Positions 38,977-39,053 of a stretch of DNA of 39,053 nucleotides are shown piece by piece. Each line of letters begins with the position of its first letter. Within the stretch, counting starts at the first letter, position 1. The position numbers and the translations under genes were made by a program. A model generated the notes under the pieces. The model did no database searches, had not been told where the DNA came from, and was given only the letters and a program-made list of their open reading frames with translations. Origin of the DNA: a virus; the IMG/VR virus record IMGVR_UViG_3300041955_000266, positions 1 to 39,053 of that record; one strand, written 5' to 3'.

Positions 38977-39053
38977 TGACAAATCTCCAGCGCTTGCTTC
39001 AAAACCCCAGCACTCCGGATCAAACCCTCAAGGCCCTGGTGACGGCGCTCCTC
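38976..39053 (+). CDS. Start of a gene cut by the window edge
   Basis: ATG 38976 overlaps the previous stop. The 26 visible codons give MTNLQRLLQNPSTPDQTLKA and five hydrophobic residues, then the window ends. Product unknown; the frame is not continuous with the partial gene at the start of the window. Confidence 0.6.
   Translation, partial: MTNLQRLLQNPSTPDQTLKALVTALL

Noticed and set aside
1-39053. Simple circular joining of the two window ends
   Set aside because: Gene order would fit a circular map, but the partial frames at the two ends are out of phase and no terminal overlap is seen, so sequence is missing or the window is a cut of a longer contig.
1-39053. tRNA genes, integrase or lysogeny repressor
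   Set aside because: No cloverleaf, tyrosine/serine recombinase motif or CI-like repressor was recognised; the small Fis-like protein is not evidence of lysogeny by itself.

Overview
The window is a near-complete set of genes from a tailed double-stranded DNA bacteriophage with a long, flexible, non-contractile tail (siphovirus type). Genes are tightly packed, GC-rich, and very often joined by four-base ATGA/GTGA stop-start overlaps. Shine-Dalgarno sites close to AGGAGG are common. I see no integrase, no recognisable lysogeny repressor, no DNA polymerase or helicase, no tRNA and no CRISPR array. Replication therefore probably leans on host enzymes, or further genes lie outside the window. A Gram-negative host is likely: there are a lipoprotein and several exported proteins, and the endolysin is followed by small membrane proteins. 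Secreted and fibre domains of this style are common in soil Acidobacteriota, but that host guess is inference only.

Layout. Positions 1-7.1k (+): prohead protease/scaffold, major capsid protein with an inserted domain, head-tail connector, gp10-like neck protein, tail terminator and tail tube. Positions 7.2-16.7k (+): G/GT tail chaperones with a clear -1 frameshift signal, tape measure, DUF2460-like distal tail protein, DUF2163-like hub protein, NlpC/P60 peptidase and a large tail-tip (J-like) protein. Positions 16.7-21.9k (+): fibre-like proteins, three of them with N-terminal export signals, then two small membrane/coiled-coil genes. Positions 21.9-27.7k (-): the non-structural block, with Cys-rich mini-proteins, a Fis-like regulator, a C5 cytosine methyltransferase, a hexapeptide-repeat protein, a RusA resolvase, a receiver-like protein and a protein with an SSB-type acidic tail. 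This block surrounds a cluster of DnaA boxes that looks like a replication origin. Positions 27.8-29.7k (+): lysis cassette with a GH108-type endolysin, TM peptides and a lipoprotein. Positions 29.9-39.05k (+): ParB-methyltransferase fusion, DUF5681 protein (probable small terminase), large terminase with a C-terminal zinc ribbon, a run of small zinc-finger-like genes, an Ig-like protein, a portal-MuF fusion and small genes leading back towards the protease at position 199.

How they work together. The terminase and portal-MuF protein package DNA into a protease-matured HK97-like head. The connector genes join it to a tail built on the GT/tape-measure system. The leftward block handles replication, recombination and DNA modification around the putative origin. 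The lysis cassette releases progeny. The most unusual items are: three export-signal fibre-like proteins beside the tail genes; an identical hairpin element in the leaders of only the major capsid and major tail genes; a repeated domain with a 38-bp identical DNA core in two tail proteins; a swarm of CxxC mini-proteins; nested domains in the tail-tip protein; and a hexapeptide array encoded by nine 18-bp repeats.
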